In this document: positions 25,155 through 33,393 of the stretch, in pieces
How the letters are laid out: each line of letters starts with the position of its first letter
Position numbering within the stretch: position 1 is the first letter of the stretch
Assembly (NCBI RefSeq): GCF_001187725.1
Contig: NZ_LGIQ01000017.1
Location: 342,787 to 406,786 of the forward strand
Direction: 5' to 3'
DNA length: 64,000 bases
From: Brevibacillus reuszeri
Lineage (GTDB): Bacteria; Bacillota; Bacilli; Brevibacillales; Brevibacillaceae
Notes under the pieces: generated by a model
The model's input: only the letters and a program-made list of their open reading frames with translations
Told to the model about the DNA's origin: nothing
Databases searched by the model: none
Made by a program: the position numbers and the translations under genes

Positions 25155-26336
25155 TCACTCTTTGTCAAGCAGTCTTCTGAACGGAAACGCTTCCAAGACA
25201 CAATGCACTGCGCCAATCAAGCCTGCCCGCTCCCCTAAGCTTGCCTTTTCGAGACTCGGCACCTCTGGCACCCACTCGTTCAGCCAATCGTGAATCCGTT
25301 TCACCCCTTCTTCGTCGACGTGGACCATCTCCCCGCTCAGGATTAACAGCTCCGGGTTCAATACACTTACGATGTTTGCCATGCCATACGCCCAATGCCG
25401 GTACACATCATCAAGAAGCCGTTGTGCATCAGCGTGATTTTGACGGGCAAGGCGAATGAGCTCTTCTATGACACTCGACCCTTCCTGAAGGTCGGAGAGA
25501 AATCCCTTTGCTTGCTGCAAAATTCCCGAGGTAGAGTAATTTGTCTCGAAAACACCAGATGCGCCATTCGGGCGGTTATGTACAGGACCAATCATCATAA
25601 AGCCGATCTCACCTGCTGCTTCGTGGCTCCCTCGGTAAAATTGTCCATCCAAAATGATTCCCGCGCCAATCCCTGTACCCACATACATGTAGACGACATT
25701 GGAATGACCGACTCCTGCTCCGCGGACGTATTCGCCCAGTGTCATCATATTCACATCGTTATCGATGATGACAGGCAGTCCGAGACGCTCCTCGATGTTC
25801 TGCTGGATCGGCGAACCCATCCAGCCCGTGCTGGGTGAAAAACTGACGGTACCACTCCCGCGTTGGGTAACCCCTTGCAAGCCGACGCCCACACCGAGCA
25901 GTCTGTCTCGCTTGATACCGCTTTCTTCCAGCAATTGCGCAAGACCTGCTGCCAAATCCTCAATGACGGTCTCTCCATTGGAGGGAAGAGCCAGCCGCTT
26001 TCGGTAGCGTGCCAAAAACTCGCCTTTCAGATCAGCAATCGCCATATCCAGTGTGGAACCCTCGAAAATCACTCCTGCAATCGCATACGCCTGGTAATTG
26101 TATTCCAAGAGAATCGGCTTACGCCCGCCTTTGGAATCTCCCATCCCTACTTCATGGAGCAGACCTTCCTGAATCATCTCATCTACCAGCGCAGAAACAC
26201 ATGGACGACTGAGCATTGTCTCCTTGGAAATATCGGCGCGGGAAATCTGACCGTGCTGTATAACCTGCTGCAAAACCTCTCCCTTGTTCAGCTTCTTCAC
26301 CAGTTTGCTGTTGCCTGTTTTTCTGGGAACACGCAC
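25155..26336 (-). CDS. ROK-family (NagC/XylR) repressor
   Basis: A 393-residue ROK protein from a GTG. The N-terminal winged helix (QVIQHGQISRADISKETMLS) is followed by a sugar-kinase-like fold with MYVGTGIGAGIILDGQFYRG near residue 205. The usual zinc-binding cysteine motif of ROK proteins is not present (the matching region reads ETNYSTSGIL), a feature worth noting. It is the first gene of the operon, with its own strong promoter and a palindrome between promoter and start, so it probably represses the operon until a sugar-type inducer binds. Confidence 0.87.
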   Translation of the reverse strand: MRVPRKTGNSKLVKKLNKGEVLQQVIQHGQISRADISKETMLSRPCVSALVDEMIQEGLLHEVGMGDSKGGRKPILLEYNYQAYAIAGVIFEGSTLDMAIADLKGEFLARYRKRLALPSNGETVIEDLAAGLAQLLEESGIKRDRLLGVGVGLQGVTQRGSGTVSFSPSTGWMGSPIQQNIEERLGLPVIIDNDVNMMTLGEYVRGAGVGHSNVVYMYVGTGIGAGIILDGQFYRGSHEAAGEIGFMMIGPVHNRPNGASGVFETNYSTSGILQQAKGFLSDLQEGSSVIEELIRLARQNHADAQRLLDDVYRHWAYGMANIVSVLNPELLILSGEMVHVDEEGVKRIHDWLNEWVPEVPSLEKASLGERAGLIGAVHCVLEAFPFRRLLDKE

Positions 26337-26359
26337 GCCTCGCCAATCACCACCATAGA

Positions 26360-26378
26360 GTTAGTTAACTTTACTAAC
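26360..26378. promoter_or_regulatory. Inverted repeat, candidate ROK operator
   Basis: GTTAGT-TAACTTT-ACTAAC, a perfect 6-bp inverted repeat with a 7-base spacer, about 15 bases downstream of the -10 box of the ROK gene. It resembles the TTAGT-type half-sites of XylR/NagC operators. A repressor bound here would block transcription of its own operon. Confidence 0.65.
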
Positions 26379-26391
26379 AAAGATTACCCAA

Positions 26392-26420
26392 ATTATACCT
26401 GCCCAATTTCGAATAGTCAA
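26392..26420 (-). promoter_or_regulatory. SigmaA promoter of the ROK/PIG-L operon
   Basis: On the minus strand TTGACT, a 17-base spacer and TATAAT form a near-perfect housekeeping promoter 56 bases before the ROK start codon. No comparable promoter was seen in the longer gaps inside the operon. Confidence 0.75.
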
Positions 26421-26432
26421 ACAATTTTGCGC

Positions 26433-26471
26433 AAAAAAAGCGAATCCCCTTAAATAGGAATTCGCTTTTTA
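26433..26471 (-). terminator. Terminator after the LysR gene
   Basis: AAAAGCGAAT-CC pairs with GG-AATTCGCTTTT with one bulge, followed on the minus strand by a U-run, four bases after the LysR stop. It insulates the ROK promoter from LysR transcription. Confidence 0.75.
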
Positions 26472-26475
26472 TCCC

Positions 26476-27357
26476 CTACTCTTCACGTACCGTTTGCCAT
26501 ACATCCTTTACCAGCTCAATAAACGTTTGAATCGCTGCCTCATTCTTTCGCCGATCCAGGCACACAAGTGAGGTTTCCGCTTTTTTGGAGAACCGATAGA
26601 GCTCTGACAATTCTCCCGTCCGCAACTCCCTCGCAACCAAGGCCGTACTGAGCAGTGCTACTCCCGTTTCGTTCAAAACAGCCCGCTTGATCGTTTCTTC
26701 ACTGCTGCATTTGATTACAGATGGCGGCACATACGCGATTTCCAGCAAGCATTGGGTAATGAATCCATCGAGATTGCACCCCTCCTGATAGGAAAGAAAG
26801 GGGTAAGCAGCGAGAGCCTCCTCCATCGTGCGCCCTTTGATGATGTCCGGTGAGGCGACAAGGGCAAATTCTTCAAGATCGACAATCGTAGAAAAAATTT
26901 CGGGCTGTGAGCTGGCCCCAGCAATAATGCCAATATCCGCTTCATGAGCATGAATCTTTTTCAATGCTTCCTGACTCGTACACGAAATAACCTGCAAATT
27001 AACCTGCGGGTGAGTCTCGACGTACGCCTTGAGCATTTGCGGCATGTATTGTGTGCAGTAAAACTCGGGTGCAGCCACAACGAGTGGTCCTACAGGCAAG
27101 TGCAGGCTGTTGAGCCCTTCTTCCATGTGCTGCAGCACCAGAAACAATTGATCCGTATACTGCTTGACCGTTTTTCCTGCAGGCGTCAAAAAGGTTCGCT
27201 TTCCTACCCGATTTAATAAGGGATGTCCAAGCTCGCGTTCCAATGCCTGAATCTGCAAGGTAATGGTTGGCTGGCTGTACCCCAACAGCTCGGCTGCCTT
27301 GGTCAAATTCAGATGCTCAGCAGCTACCTGAAACGTTTTTAAATTGCGCAATTCCAT
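26476..27357 (-). CDS. LysR-family transcriptional regulator
   Basis: A 293-residue LysR regulator. The N-terminal helix-turn-helix is LNLTKAAELLGYSQPTITLQ with the wing ERELGHPLLNRVGKRTFLTP. An effector domain covers about residues 90-290. The gene precedes the ROK gene but is isolated from it by a terminator. Immediately upstream in the same direction is the threonine-dehydratase-like gene, which may be its target. Effector unknown. Confidence 0.88.
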   Translation of the reverse strand: MELRNLKTFQVAAEHLNLTKAAELLGYSQPTITLQIQALERELGHPLLNRVGKRTFLTPAGKTVKQYTDQLFLVLQHMEEGLNSLHLPVGPLVVAAPEFYCTQYMPQMLKAYVETHPQVNLQVISCTSQEALKKIHAHEADIGIIAGASSQPEIFSTIVDLEEFALVASPDIIKGRTMEEALAAYPFLSYQEGCNLDGFITQCLLEIAYVPPSVIKCSSEETIKRAVLNETGVALLSTALVARELRTGELSELYRFSKKAETSLVCLDRRKNEAAIQTFIELVKDVWQTVREE

Positions 27358-27490
27358 ATTGGTTCCACTCCCCCCTTCCCATGCATCCGTTTCTTGTACC
27401 TATAGAGAGAAGTTTAGCCGAAGAATGGACTTTTGATCAACCGATGCGTTGTCTGATTATCAGCCTGAGTGAATTTACCATTTTTTTCAA

Positions 27491-27534
27491 GAAAAAAGAA
27501 AGGAGGCCACTCGCACATGCGCCGCCCCCTCCTC
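27491..27534 (-). terminator. Probable terminator after the threonine-dehydratase-like gene
   Basis: On the minus strand a GGAGG/CCTCC stem closing a GC-rich loop is followed by TTTCTTTTTT. It lies eight bases beyond the stop codon of the adjacent gene. The loop is long, so the structure is less certain than other terminators here. Confidence 0.5.
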
Positions 27535-27541
27535 ACTCTTC

Positions 27542-28513
27542 TTAACGCTCTGAATATCGGCTCACGATGCCAGCCAGCTTCGCTGCATCCACATTGCTGC
27601 CACTGACGATGGTCAGCACCTTTTTCCCCTGGAGGTCAGGTACCGTTCCCTGTAGCAATGCGGCAATTCCTACTGCCCCGGAGCCTTCTACCATGAGGTG
27701 ATGCTCTTTTGCCAGCCAGTACATGGCCTCTGCAACATGCTCTTCTTCTACGAGTACAATATCGTCCACGATCTCAAGCGCCAAATCCAGATTTCCCTGG
27801 GTAATTCCACCGTGCAGACCATCTGCAAGTGAATCGCTGTACTCCACATCAGCCAGTCGTTTTTCACGGAAAGAATAATACCACGGTGGAGAAGCGTGGG
27901 TCTGTATGCCAATAACTTTTACATCCGGCTTGATCGCCTTAGCCGCCAGAGCTACCCCGCAAATTAGCCCACCACCACCTGCTGGTACGAGAATCACGTC
28001 AAAATCCGGTTCTTCCAGAAGCGCCTCCAGTCCTGCGGTTCCTTGTCCGGCAATAATCTCATTATCTTCAAAGGCGTGAACAAACGTCCTGCCCGTCTCC
28101 TCTGCCAGCTTGTAGGCGTAGCTTTCCGCCTCGTCATAGCTGTCGCCATGAACAACCAGCTCAGCCCCATAGCGCTTGATACCTGCTTTTTTCGTCTCTG
28201 GCGCTGTTTTCGGCACGACAATCAGCGCAGAAATCCCTTTTAGCGAGGCCGCATAAGCAACCCCTTGGGCATGGTTGCCAGCAGAAGCGGTGATTACTCC
28301 CCGCGCGAGCTCTTCCTCTCGGAGCGAAGCGATTTTATTCAGTGCTCCTCTCGCCTTGAAAGACCCGGTTTTTTGATGGCACTCCAGCTTCATCCACACA
28401 TCCGCACCAGACAAGCCGGACAGTACCGCTGATTGAATCAGGGGTGTCTGGATGACTTGTCCTCTCAAATGTTTGTGTGCTTTGACAATATCGAGAAAAG
28501 ATACAGTTAGCAT
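27542..28513 (-). CDS. PLP-dependent threonine/serine dehydratase-like enzyme (EutB-like)
   Basis: A 323-residue fold-type II PLP enzyme. The Schiff-base lysine is in KTGSFKARGALNKI near residue 50, the substrate asparagine loop is SAGNHAQG near 80, and the PLP phosphate loop is PAGGGGLICG near 175. There is no C-terminal ACT domain, so it is of the catabolic (TdcB/EutB) type, not biosynthetic IlvA. It follows the M20 hydrolase gene by 75 bases, and with the ornithine-cyclodeaminase homologue nearby it recalls the EutB-EutC pair of hydroxyectoine use. Substrate could equally be threonine, serine or a 3-hydroxy-aspartate. Confidence 0.85.
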   Translation of the reverse strand: MLTVSFLDIVKAHKHLRGQVIQTPLIQSAVLSGLSGADVWMKLECHQKTGSFKARGALNKIASLREEELARGVITASAGNHAQGVAYAASLKGISALIVVPKTAPETKKAGIKRYGAELVVHGDSYDEAESYAYKLAEETGRTFVHAFEDNEIIAGQGTAGLEALLEEPDFDVILVPAGGGGLICGVALAAKAIKPDVKVIGIQTHASPPWYYSFREKRLADVEYSDSLADGLHGGITQGNLDLALEIVDDIVLVEEEHVAEAMYWLAKEHHLMVEGSGAVGIAALLQGTVPDLQGKKVLTIVSGSNVDAAKLAGIVSRYSER

Positions 28514-28587
28514 ATAGACTTCCTCCTTATTTCGAAAAACTGGCTGCTACGCCATGCTTTTTGGCAGGCTCACGCTCGTCTTTCTTT

Positions 28588-29736
28588 TCAGTCAAAATCC
28601 TTGACCAATTGAATAAACAGCTCGACCCCTGTAGGGATCACATCCTCGTCGATATCAAATCGGGGATGATGATGCGGGAAAGAGCTTTTTTCTCCACCCA
28701 TCCCGATAAACACAAAGGAACCGGGCTTCTTCTCCAGATAATAGGAAAAGTCTTCTCCCCCCATAACTGGCTCCACATAAGACAGCACTTCTGCACCAAA
28801 ATGCTCGGTGACGACACCTGCGACGTACTCGCTCATCCCTTTGTCATTTACGACTGGCGGCGTGCCCCAGTCCACGATGACCTCACCTATTGCTCCCCAA
28901 GCGCTGCATAAAGCCTCGATCGTCTGCTTCAGCTCGGTAGCCAGCAGTCGCCTCGTCTTTTCCGATTGCGCCCGGATCGTTCCGTACAGAATCGCTTGAT
29001 TCGGGATGATATTGTAGGTAGTTCCAGACTCCATCCGGCAAATTGAAATCACCGCTGGCTCTATCGGATTCACCCGCCGTGACACGACGCCCTGGACTGC
29101 CGCAATGACCTGACTCGCTACATAGATCGGGTCAATCGTCTCATGCGGCATGGAGCCATGTCCACCATGTCCCGTAATGACGATGCGCAAGTCATCCGAG
29201 GAAGCCATCATCGCTCCAGTGCTAATCCCGATTTTGCCTTTCTCAAGCGGCTGCCAGAGATGAAGTCCAAATACAGCGTCTACGTTGTCCATCACACCTT
29301 GACGTACGAGCGCTTCCGCACCGCTCGGAAGCATCTCCTCCGATGACTGGAAGAGAAACAGCACATTGGGACGTACCTCGCCCCTGTTCTCTGAGAGCCA
29401 CTTCGCTGTCGCAAGCAGGATGGCCGTGTGTCCGTCATGCCCACATACATGCGCGACCCCCGGATTTTTGGAAAGATACGATTTCAATCCTTCTTCGTTC
29501 ACAGGCAATGCATCGATATCGGCACGTAGTGCAATCGTCTTGCTTCCATCCGTTCCACGCAAAAAGCCGACGACGCTGGGAGGCTCACATGGCATCAGTT
29601 CGATTTGCCACTCTTGCAGCCATTTTCGAATATAAGCAGCCGTCTGATACTCTTCCCCAGACAGCTCCGGGTATTGATGCAAAAAACGCCGCTCGTTCAC
29701 CGTCCATTGGGCGAGAGTCGAGGTACAAAGTGTCAT
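28588..29736 (-). CDS. M20-family amidohydrolase (N-acyl amino acid deacylase type)
   Basis: A 382-residue M20D metallopeptidase-like amidohydrolase. Metal-binding motifs are HVCGHDGHTAIL near residue 97 and GLHLWQPLEKGKIGISTGAM near 158, and the catalytic-domain end is MGGEDFSYYLEKKPGSFVFI near 325. Relatives are IAA-amino acid hydrolases, hippurate hydrolase, and YhaA/AmhX proteins that remove N-acyl groups from amino acids. The gene is co-directional with the dehydratase-like gene, suggesting release of an amino acid that is then deaminated. Confidence 0.87.
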   Translation of the reverse strand: MTLCTSTLAQWTVNERRFLHQYPELSGEEYQTAAYIRKWLQEWQIELMPCEPPSVVGFLRGTDGSKTIALRADIDALPVNEEGLKSYLSKNPGVAHVCGHDGHTAILLATAKWLSENRGEVRPNVLFLFQSSEEMLPSGAEALVRQGVMDNVDAVFGLHLWQPLEKGKIGISTGAMMASSDDLRIVITGHGGHGSMPHETIDPIYVASQVIAAVQGVVSRRVNPIEPAVISICRMESGTTYNIIPNQAILYGTIRAQSEKTRRLLATELKQTIEALCSAWGAIGEVIVDWGTPPVVNDKGMSEYVAGVVTEHFGAEVLSYVEPVMGGEDFSYYLEKKPGSFVFIGMGGEKSSFPHHHPRFDIDEDVIPTGVELFIQLVKDFD

Positions 29737-30057
29737 GGCCTACACTCCTTTTTGTCAAAATGGTCCATAGCCGATCAACTTACAGCGGCAACTCCGTACT
29801 GTATCAATAAAAATCTCAGATATTCCATCTCCAAACTGGTAGGCGAGCACAGCAGTCTGGAGCAATATCATTTTTGTTCAGAATATTCATTCAATTACGA
29901 ATGCCAAAAGACGACTCCGGAAGCTTCAACCAAGCTGGTGTGCACACTGCTCACCAGACCAGAGGCTCTACAGGTGTAGAATCAATGAATGTGATGACCG
30001 GGAGCAGAGCCTCCCTCACAAATGAAGGAGACTCTGGCTGCCCATAAGCCTATTGCG
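29737..30057. other. Intergenic region with one hairpin
   Basis: No gene is visible in this 321-base gap between the aminotransferase stop and the M20 start. A ten-pair hairpin (CAGAGCCTCC/GGAGACTCTG, 30005-30036, one wobble on the minus strand) lies 22 bases beyond the aminotransferase stop. It lacks a U-run, so it may be a weak terminator or an mRNA 3'-end structure. The rest must hold the M20 promoter; no clear boxes or riboswitch fold were recognised. Confidence 0.5.
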
Positions 30058-31179
30058 TTACTTTTTTGTAGCGAGGAACTCAGAAACCTTTTCCAAGCCA
30101 GCCTTCAGTACCTCTGTAGAGCAGGCGTAACCGATCCGCACCCAGCCCTCCATGTCAAAGCAGCTACCCGGTGTCAAAAACGCGCCGGTTGAGCGGAACA
30201 AATCGATGCAAAATGCTTCTGATGGGATGTCCAACTCGTATTTCAGCATCGCGGTTGTTCCTGCCTGTGGCTTCACATATGAAACCAATGGCTCACTTGC
30301 TACCCAGTCATCCAGAATCTGAAGATTATCGCGGACGATTTTCAGGTTGCGCTCCATGATCTTGTCACGATTTTTCAGAGCGTGCACAGCCAGCATATCA
30401 TCCAGCATTCCGCAGCTGATTGTCGTGTAGTCGCGGTGCTGGAAGCAGTTCTTGATGACGTCTACTGGTGCTGCGATCCAGCCCAATCGAATGCCTGCAA
30501 GCGAAAACACCTTGGACATGCTGCTGGTTGAAATTCCTTTTTCGTACAGATCCACAATGGAAGGAATCGTGATCTCTGGGTCTTGGTGCAGATTGCGATA
30601 AACCTCGTCACATAGCAGATACGCATCCACAGAACGGGCGATTTCTACGATTTCGCGGAGAATCGCTTCGTCCATCAACGCACCAGACGGATTGTTCGGG
30701 TTGTTAATGCAAATCAGCTTGGTCTTGTCCGTAACGAGCGAGCGCAGCTCGTCGAGGTCTGGTAAAAACTGATTCTCTGGAAGCAATCTGAGCAGCTTCA
30801 CCTGTGCCCCGAACGATTCAGGAACGGAATAGATCTGCTGATACGTCGGATGAACCGTGATTACCTCGTCACCTGGCTGCACGAGCGAGAACAGGGTCAG
30901 AAAATTGGCCCCAATCGCACCGTTCATAGCCAAAATGTTTTCCGGCTTCATCGTCTTGTACATACCGGCAACCAGGCTGCGGAATTCCGGCGAGCCTTCG
31001 ATATGACCATACGTCAGCTTCTGTGCTGCCATTTCTTTGAAAAAGTCCTCCGGCTCAGCCGATAGACGAATCAGCTCCTCGACTGTCAGGGAGTCTACAC
31101 ATGTCTCGGCAATATTGTAGACAGCCTCCAGCTCGTATTCGTTCATCCATTCTTCTACCTTAAAAGGGGCAATTCTCAT
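30058..31179 (-). CDS. Class I/II PLP aminotransferase
   Basis: A 373-residue fold-type I aminotransferase. The cofactor aspartate and substrate-binding stretch is NNPNNPSGALMDEAILREIV near residue 158 and the Schiff-base lysine is in TSSMSKVFSLAGIRLGW near 227. The N-terminus lacks the usual long leader. It is the second gene after the ornithine-cyclodeaminase homologue, 33 bases apart. The amino donor is unknown. Several relatives are annotated simply as aminotransferase or as capreomycidine-synthase-like enzymes. Confidence 0.87.
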   Translation of the reverse strand: MRIAPFKVEEWMNEYELEAVYNIAETCVDSLTVEELIRLSAEPEDFFKEMAAQKLTYGHIEGSPEFRSLVAGMYKTMKPENILAMNGAIGANFLTLFSLVQPGDEVITVHPTYQQIYSVPESFGAQVKLLRLLPENQFLPDLDELRSLVTDKTKLICINNPNNPSGALMDEAILREIVEIARSVDAYLLCDEVYRNLHQDPEITIPSIVDLYEKGISTSSMSKVFSLAGIRLGWIAAPVDVIKNCFQHRDYTTISCGMLDDMLAVHALKNRDKIMERNLKIVRDNLQILDDWVASEPLVSYVKPQAGTTAMLKYELDIPSEAFCIDLFRSTGAFLTPGSCFDMEGWVRIGYACSTEVLKAGLEKVSEFLATKK

Positions 31180-31212
31180 CGCGCGCTCTCTCCTTTTCTC
31201 GTTCTTATCCTT

Positions 31213-32262
31213 TTATAGATCAACAATGGTGCCAACACCACGTTTGTCTGCTGCTTTCAAAATATGGGTAGCCGTCAGCAAGTCTTGAATAGCAATCCCT
31301 GTACTGTCAAAGATCGTGATTTCCTCCGCAGTTTTTCTGCCAGTGGCACGACCCAGGATGACGTTGCCGATTTCTGCCTCGATGTCGGCTTCCGTGATGA
31401 CTCCTTTTTTGATCGGAACCTCTGTTTCGCCTACACGTACAGCCTGCCCGACATCGTCCACAAAGACACGACCAGTCGCAAATAGACGCTCATCAATCTC
31501 TTGTTTTCCTTCCATATCCGCTCCGATGCAGGTAATATGTGTGCCTGGTTTCACCCACTCCTTTTGAATCATCGGGGCGCGGGAAGGGGTAGCTGTAATG
31601 ATAATATCGGCTTGTCTGACGGCATCCTCGATGTTTTCCACCGCAATAAATTCCACATCGCAGCGGCTAGCGTAACACTCGTATTCATCCCCTGTATATT
31701 TCGAGACAAACTTGGTGAGCAGCTTGTCTTTGATTTTCGCTGTAAAGCTCTGTGCTTTTTCTGCTGATTTCGGGTGGCAAATATAGACCCGCTTGATATT
31801 TTCCATGGTCATCAGGGTCGCCATGATCTGAAAAGGTGCCTGATGCCCCGTACCGACAATGAGGAGGTTTTCTGATTCTGGACGCGCCAAATATTTAGCA
31901 CCAATCCCTCCGGCTGCTCCCGTACGCATGCAGGTAATGTGCTCTCCACTTAAAATCCCGAGAGGAACACCTGTCTGGCTGTCCAAAACCATCACGGTCC
32001 CAACCAGCTGCGGCAACCCTTTTTCTGCGTTGTCTCCAAACCATGAAACGAGCTTGAGTCCAAACACATCGGCTGCTGGCAAATGGCCCGATTTAATATC
32101 CATATCAGCCCGGCCCTCTACAAATTCATGAAAGATGAGCGGGAACAATGTCGCCTGTTGGTCTGACTTCATTTGATAAGCCTGCTCTACCACTTCGATG
32201 ACGCTGGCCATATCCAGCACCTCTTCGGTAGTTTCCTGATTGATTACGCGAAATGGAAACAT
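31213..32262 (-). CDS. Ornithine cyclodeaminase/mu-crystallin family protein
   Basis: A 349-residue NAD(P)-binding protein. The dinucleotide fold begins ENLLIVGTGHQAPFQIMATL near residue 127, and IKSGHLPAADVFGLKLVSWF near 55 holds the substrate lysine region. Members include ornithine cyclodeaminase, alanine and lysine dehydrogenases, ketimine reductases and EutC. An AGGAGAGGAG site precedes the ATG. As first gene of its operon, ahead of an aminotransferase, it may act on an amino or imino acid, interconverting it with a cyclic imine. Exact reaction unknown. Confidence 0.85.
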   Translation of the reverse strand: MFPFRVINQETTEEVLDMASVIEVVEQAYQMKSDQQATLFPLIFHEFVEGRADMDIKSGHLPAADVFGLKLVSWFGDNAEKGLPQLVGTVMVLDSQTGVPLGILSGEHITCMRTGAAGGIGAKYLARPESENLLIVGTGHQAPFQIMATLMTMENIKRVYICHPKSAEKAQSFTAKIKDKLLTKFVSKYTGDEYECYASRCDVEFIAVENIEDAVRQADIIITATPSRAPMIQKEWVKPGTHITCIGADMEGKQEIDERLFATGRVFVDDVGQAVRVGETEVPIKKGVITEADIEAEIGNVILGRATGRKTAEEITIFDSTGIAIQDLLTATHILKAADKRGVGTIVDL

Positions 32263-32585
32263 ATGTCTCTCTCCTCTCCTCGATTTCCTTCACACTAACA
32301 CAGTTTTCTTTCCCTAAAAAATTGAAAGTTCCAATAGTTAGTATTGAGAAATGCAAAACCTGAAATCACGCGCAAAATAGCAGGCTTTTCCCGAAAAAGC
32401 ATTGATCTTCCCTATCCGGTTTGTTACTATTTTCCTAAAAAAAGAAACTGTTTTTCATAATACGAAACGGGTAATATACCTCCCCGACTGATGAGAATAT
32501 CGGTTGCCAGATGTATAAAAAGATCCGAGTATCAATAATTATTTAAAAATTCCCACATCATCAAAAAGAAAAGGTGGAGATCTCA
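32263..32585. other. Divergent promoter region with IclR-like half-sites
   Basis: This 323-base gap separates the ornithine-cyclodeaminase homologue (minus) from the SDR gene (plus). No gene was seen. GAAAC-TG-TTTTTC (32444-32456) followed by a further GAAAC (32464-32468) resembles the GAAAC/GTTTC pattern of KdgR-type IclR operators, and two IclR genes are close by. The match is imperfect. Confidence 0.35.
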
Positions 32586-33323
32586 TTGTTACAAGGAAAA
32601 GTGGCTTTGATCACAGGGGCTGCAACAGGAATCGGACGTGCGACCGCTCTGCGCTTGGCCAAAGAAGGCGTACATATCACGATTAATTATTCCAAATCGG
32701 AGCAAGAGGCGCGTGAAACGCAAAAAGAGGTAGAAGCTCTCGGGGTGAAAAGTCTATTATACAAAGCGGATGTAGCGGATGATGAGGCTGTACGTCTCAT
32801 GGTAAAAGAAACGATCCAAGCATTCGGGCGTCTAGACATCCTGATCAATAATGCAGGGATCACGAATTTTGTTGACCATCGCGATTTGGAGGGCTTGAAG
32901 GATGAGTATTGGGACCGGGCCATGGATGTCAATGTAAAGGGCGTGTTCCATTGCTGTCGTGCAACGGCTGACGAGCTGAGAAAGCAACAGGGCTGCATCA
33001 TCAACATCACGTCGATTGCAGGCATGACGGGACTTGGTAGCTCTATCGCTTATGCCGCTTCCAAGGCAGCAGCCATCAGTGTAACAAAATCGTTGGCGAG
33101 AGTCATGGCACCGGAAGTGCGCGTAAACTGCGTCTCGCCCGGAGTCGTACAAACCCGCTGGGTAGAAGGCCAGGACGAGCATGTTCAGCGTCTTGCTGCC
33201 GGAACACCGATGGGGCGGGTCGCTTCACCCGAGGATGTCTCTGAGGTCATCTACTCCTTGCTCGCTCACTCCCGATTTGTAACCGGACAGAACGTGGTTG
33301 TCGATGGTGGCATGTTCATCTAG
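32586..33323 (+). CDS. Short-chain dehydrogenase/reductase (FabG-like)
   Basis: A classical SDR of 245 residues. The best start is a TTG at 32586, six bases after AAGGTGGAG, giving MLQGKVALITGAATGIG. The NAD(P) loop is TGAATGIG, then NNAGIT near residue 85, catalytic serine in NITSIAGMTG and the YAASK pair near 153. The C-terminal VTGQNVVVDGGM is typical of 3-oxoacyl-ACP-reductase-like members. Substrate unknown. It is the only plus-strand gene between 10 and 51 kb and faces the IclR gene across a shared terminator. Confidence 0.87.
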   Translation: MLQGKVALITGAATGIGRATALRLAKEGVHITINYSKSEQEARETQKEVEALGVKSLLYKADVADDEAVRLMVKETIQAFGRLDILINNAGITNFVDHRDLEGLKDEYWDRAMDVNVKGVFHCCRATADELRKQQGCIINITSIAGMTGLGSSIAYAASKAAAISVTKSLARVMAPEVRVNCVSPGVVQTRWVEGQDEHVQRLAAGTPMGRVASPEDVSEVIYSLLAHSRFVTGQNVVVDGGMFI

Positions 33324-33347
33324 CTTGCGCATAGAAAAAAAACGTCT

Positions 33348-33393
33348 AAAAGCAGTGTACACATGGCCTGATGGTTGTGTACACTGCTTTTTT
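33348..33393. terminator. Bidirectional terminator between SDR and IclR genes
   Basis: AAAAGCAGTGTACAC and GTGTACACTGCTTTT form a perfect 15-bp stem with a 14-base loop and A/T runs on both sides. It serves the two convergent genes and abuts the IclR stop codon. Confidence 0.88.

Noticed and set aside
30005..30036. Rho-independent terminator after the aminotransferase
   Set aside because: The stem is good but no U-run follows on the minus strand, so it is noted only as a hairpin.
29737..30057. Riboswitch or T-box upstream of the M20 gene
   Set aside because: No specifier-loop, antiterminator or known aptamer core could be recognised, only one hairpin near the previous gene's stop.
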